The notes under the pieces were generated by a model. It worked only from the letters and a program-made list of their open reading frames with translations, did not search any database and was not told the DNA's origin. The position numbers and the translations under genes were made by a program. A DNA stretch of 36,548 nt from Acidobacteriota bacterium (GTDB taxonomy: Bacteria; Acidobacteriota; Terriglobia; Bryobacterales; Bryobacteraceae): the NCBI GenBank assembly GCA_016871115.1, contig VFZP01000010.1, forward strand, positions 1 through 36,548, read 5' to 3'. Position 1 is the first letter of the stretch. The number at the start of each line of letters is the position of its first letter. Below, piece by piece: positions 34,814 to 36,548 of the stretch.

Positions 34814-36013
34814 CTACTCACCGGCCCACTGCTTTTCAAGGCTCTGCCGCAAACGCACGAGCGCCTCAGCATTCGGCACGCTGCCTTGCGCCAGCGCGGC
34901 ATTCCCGCCGCCACGTCCACCCCCAGCTTGCAGTGCCACTCTTAACGCGGGCCCTGCTTGCAGCGGCGCATCGGGTGACGTCGCCAGCAACACCGCGGAA
35001 GGCTCGCCCGCGCACGCCGCCAGGAACACCGCCGCGCCCCCGGCGCCCACAAACGCCTGCGCCTCGGCACGCACATCGTCACCCGGCGCAGCGGCGGTCT
35101 CCCGAATCACCACGCGCACGCCGCGCGCGTTCGGCGCAGTGGCCGCGTGCAACTCGCGCCCGCGAATCACGGCGAGTTCGAGCGTCAACTTCCGATTCAT
35201 CCGCTCGGCCTCCGCCAGCCGTTCACCGAGACTCGCCACGAGTGCCGGCGTCTGCTCAAGCGGCGACGAGAAGTGGCGCGCCACGGCGGTGAGCGCATCA
35301 TAGTCTGCCCGCGCCTGCCTCACCGCGCGCTCGCCGCACAGAAACTCGACGCGCAAATTGCCGCGGGTCTTGTCGGTTTTGCGCAGCAGCACCGCGCCGA
35401 CCTCACCCGTCGACGCCACGTGCGTGCCGCCGCAAGCACTTTGATCCACGTCCTCGATCGTCACCACGCGCAGCACGCCATCGCGGTCCGACGGCTTGCG
35501 CAGCCGCAGGCCCTCGCGCCCTTCGTGATACGACACGCGCACCGGGTGGTTGCCCGCGATCACGTCATTCGCCGCGCGTTCGGCATCGGCCAGCACGCGC
35601 GCCGGGTCGCCCTTCAGTTTCGCGACATCGAGATCGATCGTCGAAACCTCGGCGCCCAGGTGAAAGCTCACCGTCGGCAGCGCGAAGCAATCCGTCAGTA
35701 CGGCTGAGAGCAGATGCTGCCCGGTGTGCTGGCGCATGTGATCGAACCGGCGCGGCCAGTCGATCTCGCATTGCACCCAGCCGGGCTCCACCGCGCGGTC
35801 CACACGATGCGCGATGCGGCCATCCTCGCTTTCCTCGCTCACCTCTACCACCTGCGCTTCGCCCAAGCGGCCAAGGTCATGGGGCTGCCCGCCCGACGTG
35901 GGATAGAACGCCGTGCGGTCCAGGTAAACCAGGGTAGGATCGCCTGCGCCGGCTTCTGCCGTAGCGTGAAACCGGCCCAGATAGCTGTCGTCGTAGTAAA
36001 GGCGCGAACTCAT
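34814..36013 (-). CDS. AlaX-type alanyl-tRNA editing protein, long form with DHHA1 domain
   Basis: A 399-residue protein from ATG 36013. The N-terminal half matches the AlaRS editing domain family: AFYPTSGGQPHDLG, the zinc ligands H96 and H100 in RQHTGQHLLSAV, and C194/H198 in QSACGGTHVA. The C-terminal part has a helical linker (LGERLAEAERMNRKLTLELA) and a DHHA1 domain ending ALQAGGGRGGGNAALAQGS. It should hydrolyse mischarged Ser-tRNA(Ala) or Gly-tRNA(Ala) in trans, in the cytoplasm. Its ATG overlaps the stop of the upstream TIGR03437-type gene (ATGA), so the two are translationally coupled, which is an odd pairing. The frame is intact. Confidence 0.92.
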   Translation of the reverse strand: MSSRLYYDDSYLGRFHATAEAGAGDPTLVYLDRTAFYPTSGGQPHDLGRLGEAQVVEVSEESEDGRIAHRVDRAVEPGWVQCEIDWPRRFDHMRQHTGQHLLSAVLTDCFALPTVSFHLGAEVSTIDLDVAKLKGDPARVLADAERAANDVIAGNHPVRVSYHEGREGLRLRKPSDRDGVLRVVTIEDVDQSACGGTHVASTGEVGAVLLRKTDKTRGNLRVEFLCGERAVRQARADYDALTAVARHFSSPLEQTPALVASLGERLAEAERMNRKLTLELAVIRGRELHAATAPNARGVRVVIRETAAAPGDDVRAEAQAFVGAGGAAVFLAACAGEPSAVLLATSPDAPLQAGPALRVALQAGGGRGGGNAALAQGSVPNAEALVRLRQSLEKQWAGE

Positions 36014-36548
36014 TCCACCGCGATTAGAGCATACTCGCTCGCCACGGTGTCGAGTTGCACACGGATGGGCACGTCTCCCTTGGGGCTGTTTTCGGGCACC
36101 ACTACGTTGATCTGGTACAAGCCCACCAGGCCCGGCGTCAAGCCCACGTACTGCGCCTCGTTTGGCACGCCGGAGCTCAACGCCAGCGCTCCGAACCGCA
36201 CTTGCCCGGTGGAAGAGTTCACGCGAGCCAGCGGACTGGACGGAGCGGCTTGACCGGCCACCACCGGCGGGGACGTCTGACCGAAACCGAGTCCGTAGAT
36301 GGTGATCACCTCACCCGGGCGCGAAGGCCGGCTGTTGGGGATGCCGAACTCACGCGGCAACGAAAGCGAGCCGTCCTGGTGTACGGCAATCCCGAAGAAG
36401 TCGCGCGACTCCGGCATCGCAATCCCGGCGGCGCGGAGCTGAATGCGCAGGATTTTGGGCACAGCCGGAGCAAAGGTCACCGAGACCGCGTTGCCACGCG
36501 TCGAGCCACGATCGATGCGGACCGTGCCCGTGCCCGGCGCCACATCGT
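36010..36548 (-). CDS. C-terminal part of a TIGR03437-type (Solibacter C-terminal domain) extracellular protein, partial
   Basis: The reading frame is open to the window edge, so the 5' end is missing. The visible ~179 residues show the Solibacter-type C-terminal domain: RPGEVITIYGLGFGQTSPPV, a variable loop, VRFGALALSSG, LTPGLVGLYQINVVVPENSP and GDVPIRVQLDTVASEYALIA. This Ig-like IPT-related module typically ends large secreted proteins of the group; its function is unknown. The stop TGA (36010-36012) overlaps the AlaX start by four bases. Confidence 0.85.
   Translation of the reverse strand, partial: DVAPGTGTVRIDRGSTRGNAVSVTFAPAVPKILRIQLRAAGIAMPESRDFFGIAVHQDGSLSLPREFGIPNSRPSRPGEVITIYGLGFGQTSPPVVAGQAAPSSPLARVNSSTGQVRFGALALSSGVPNEAQYVGLTPGLVGLYQINVVVPENSPKGDVPIRVQLDTVASEYALIAVE

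Noticed and set aside
1-36548. Alternative genetic code with TGA read as Trp (suggested by 138-140 and 33305-33307)
   Set aside because: TGA ends several intact genes at the expected place (9161-9163, 19402-19404, 36010-36012), and TAG and TAA also occur inside genes, so one reassignment cannot explain the pattern.

Overview
The window looks like a chromosomal segment of an acidobacterium close to the Bryobacterales / 'Candidatus Solibacter' group. The evidence is GC-rich coding DNA, three giant Oar-like TonB-dependent receptors with an N-terminal carboxypeptidase-regulatory domain, a VWFA-related acidobacterial (TIGR03436-type) protein, a Solibacter-type C-terminal-domain (TIGR03437-type) protein, and sulfatase, DUF1080 and exported enolase-superfamily genes. 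No tRNA, rRNA, CRISPR array, insertion sequence or prophage was seen.

Layout. 1-6.5 kb: a broken circularly permuted ATP-grasp gene at the left edge, a small zinc-ribbon protein, a gamma-glutamyltransferase-like enzyme with a DUF72 protein 9 nt behind it, then a second permuted ATP-grasp protein followed by a short exported thioredoxin-fold protein. 6.5-12.5 kb: a divergent sulfatase / enolase-superfamily pair, a small membrane protein, a frameshifted MFS transporter converging on a frameshifted VWFA protein, and a Uma2 nuclease-fold protein. 12.5-21.3 kb: two divergent TonB receptors, one ending in a rho-independent terminator, the other translationally coupled to an M1 metallopeptidase. 21.3-31.1 kb: a membrane-anchored FkbM methyltransferase, then a five-gene minus-strand operon (GntR regulator, DHDPS-family aldolase, enolase-superfamily enzyme, ACS-type MFS transporter, serine hydrolase) divergent from a third TonB receptor, with a palindrome between the two transcription units. 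This reads as an uptake and catabolism locus for a sugar acid or similar compound. 31.1-36.5 kb: a run of damaged genes (membrane protein, MazEF-like toxin-antitoxin remnant, zinc-ribbon/PspC protein, DUF1080-DUF885 fusion), then an AlaX-type tRNA editing protein coupled to a TIGR03437-type protein that runs off the right edge.

Two themes deserve attention. First, the thioredoxin-fold gene at 5920-6477 has an in-frame TGA exactly where the first cysteine of its CPHC motif belongs. A perfect 7-bp hairpin with a GG-starting loop lies at the distance expected of a bacterial SECIS element, so it is a candidate UxxC selenoprotein. Second, many other genes carry in-frame stops (TGA, TAG and TAA) or frameshifts at otherwise conserved positions, often two per gene, while the three ~3.2-kb receptors and most enzymes are clean. 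This is either real gene decay or local sequence error, and it is the main reason for caution about the selenoprotein call.
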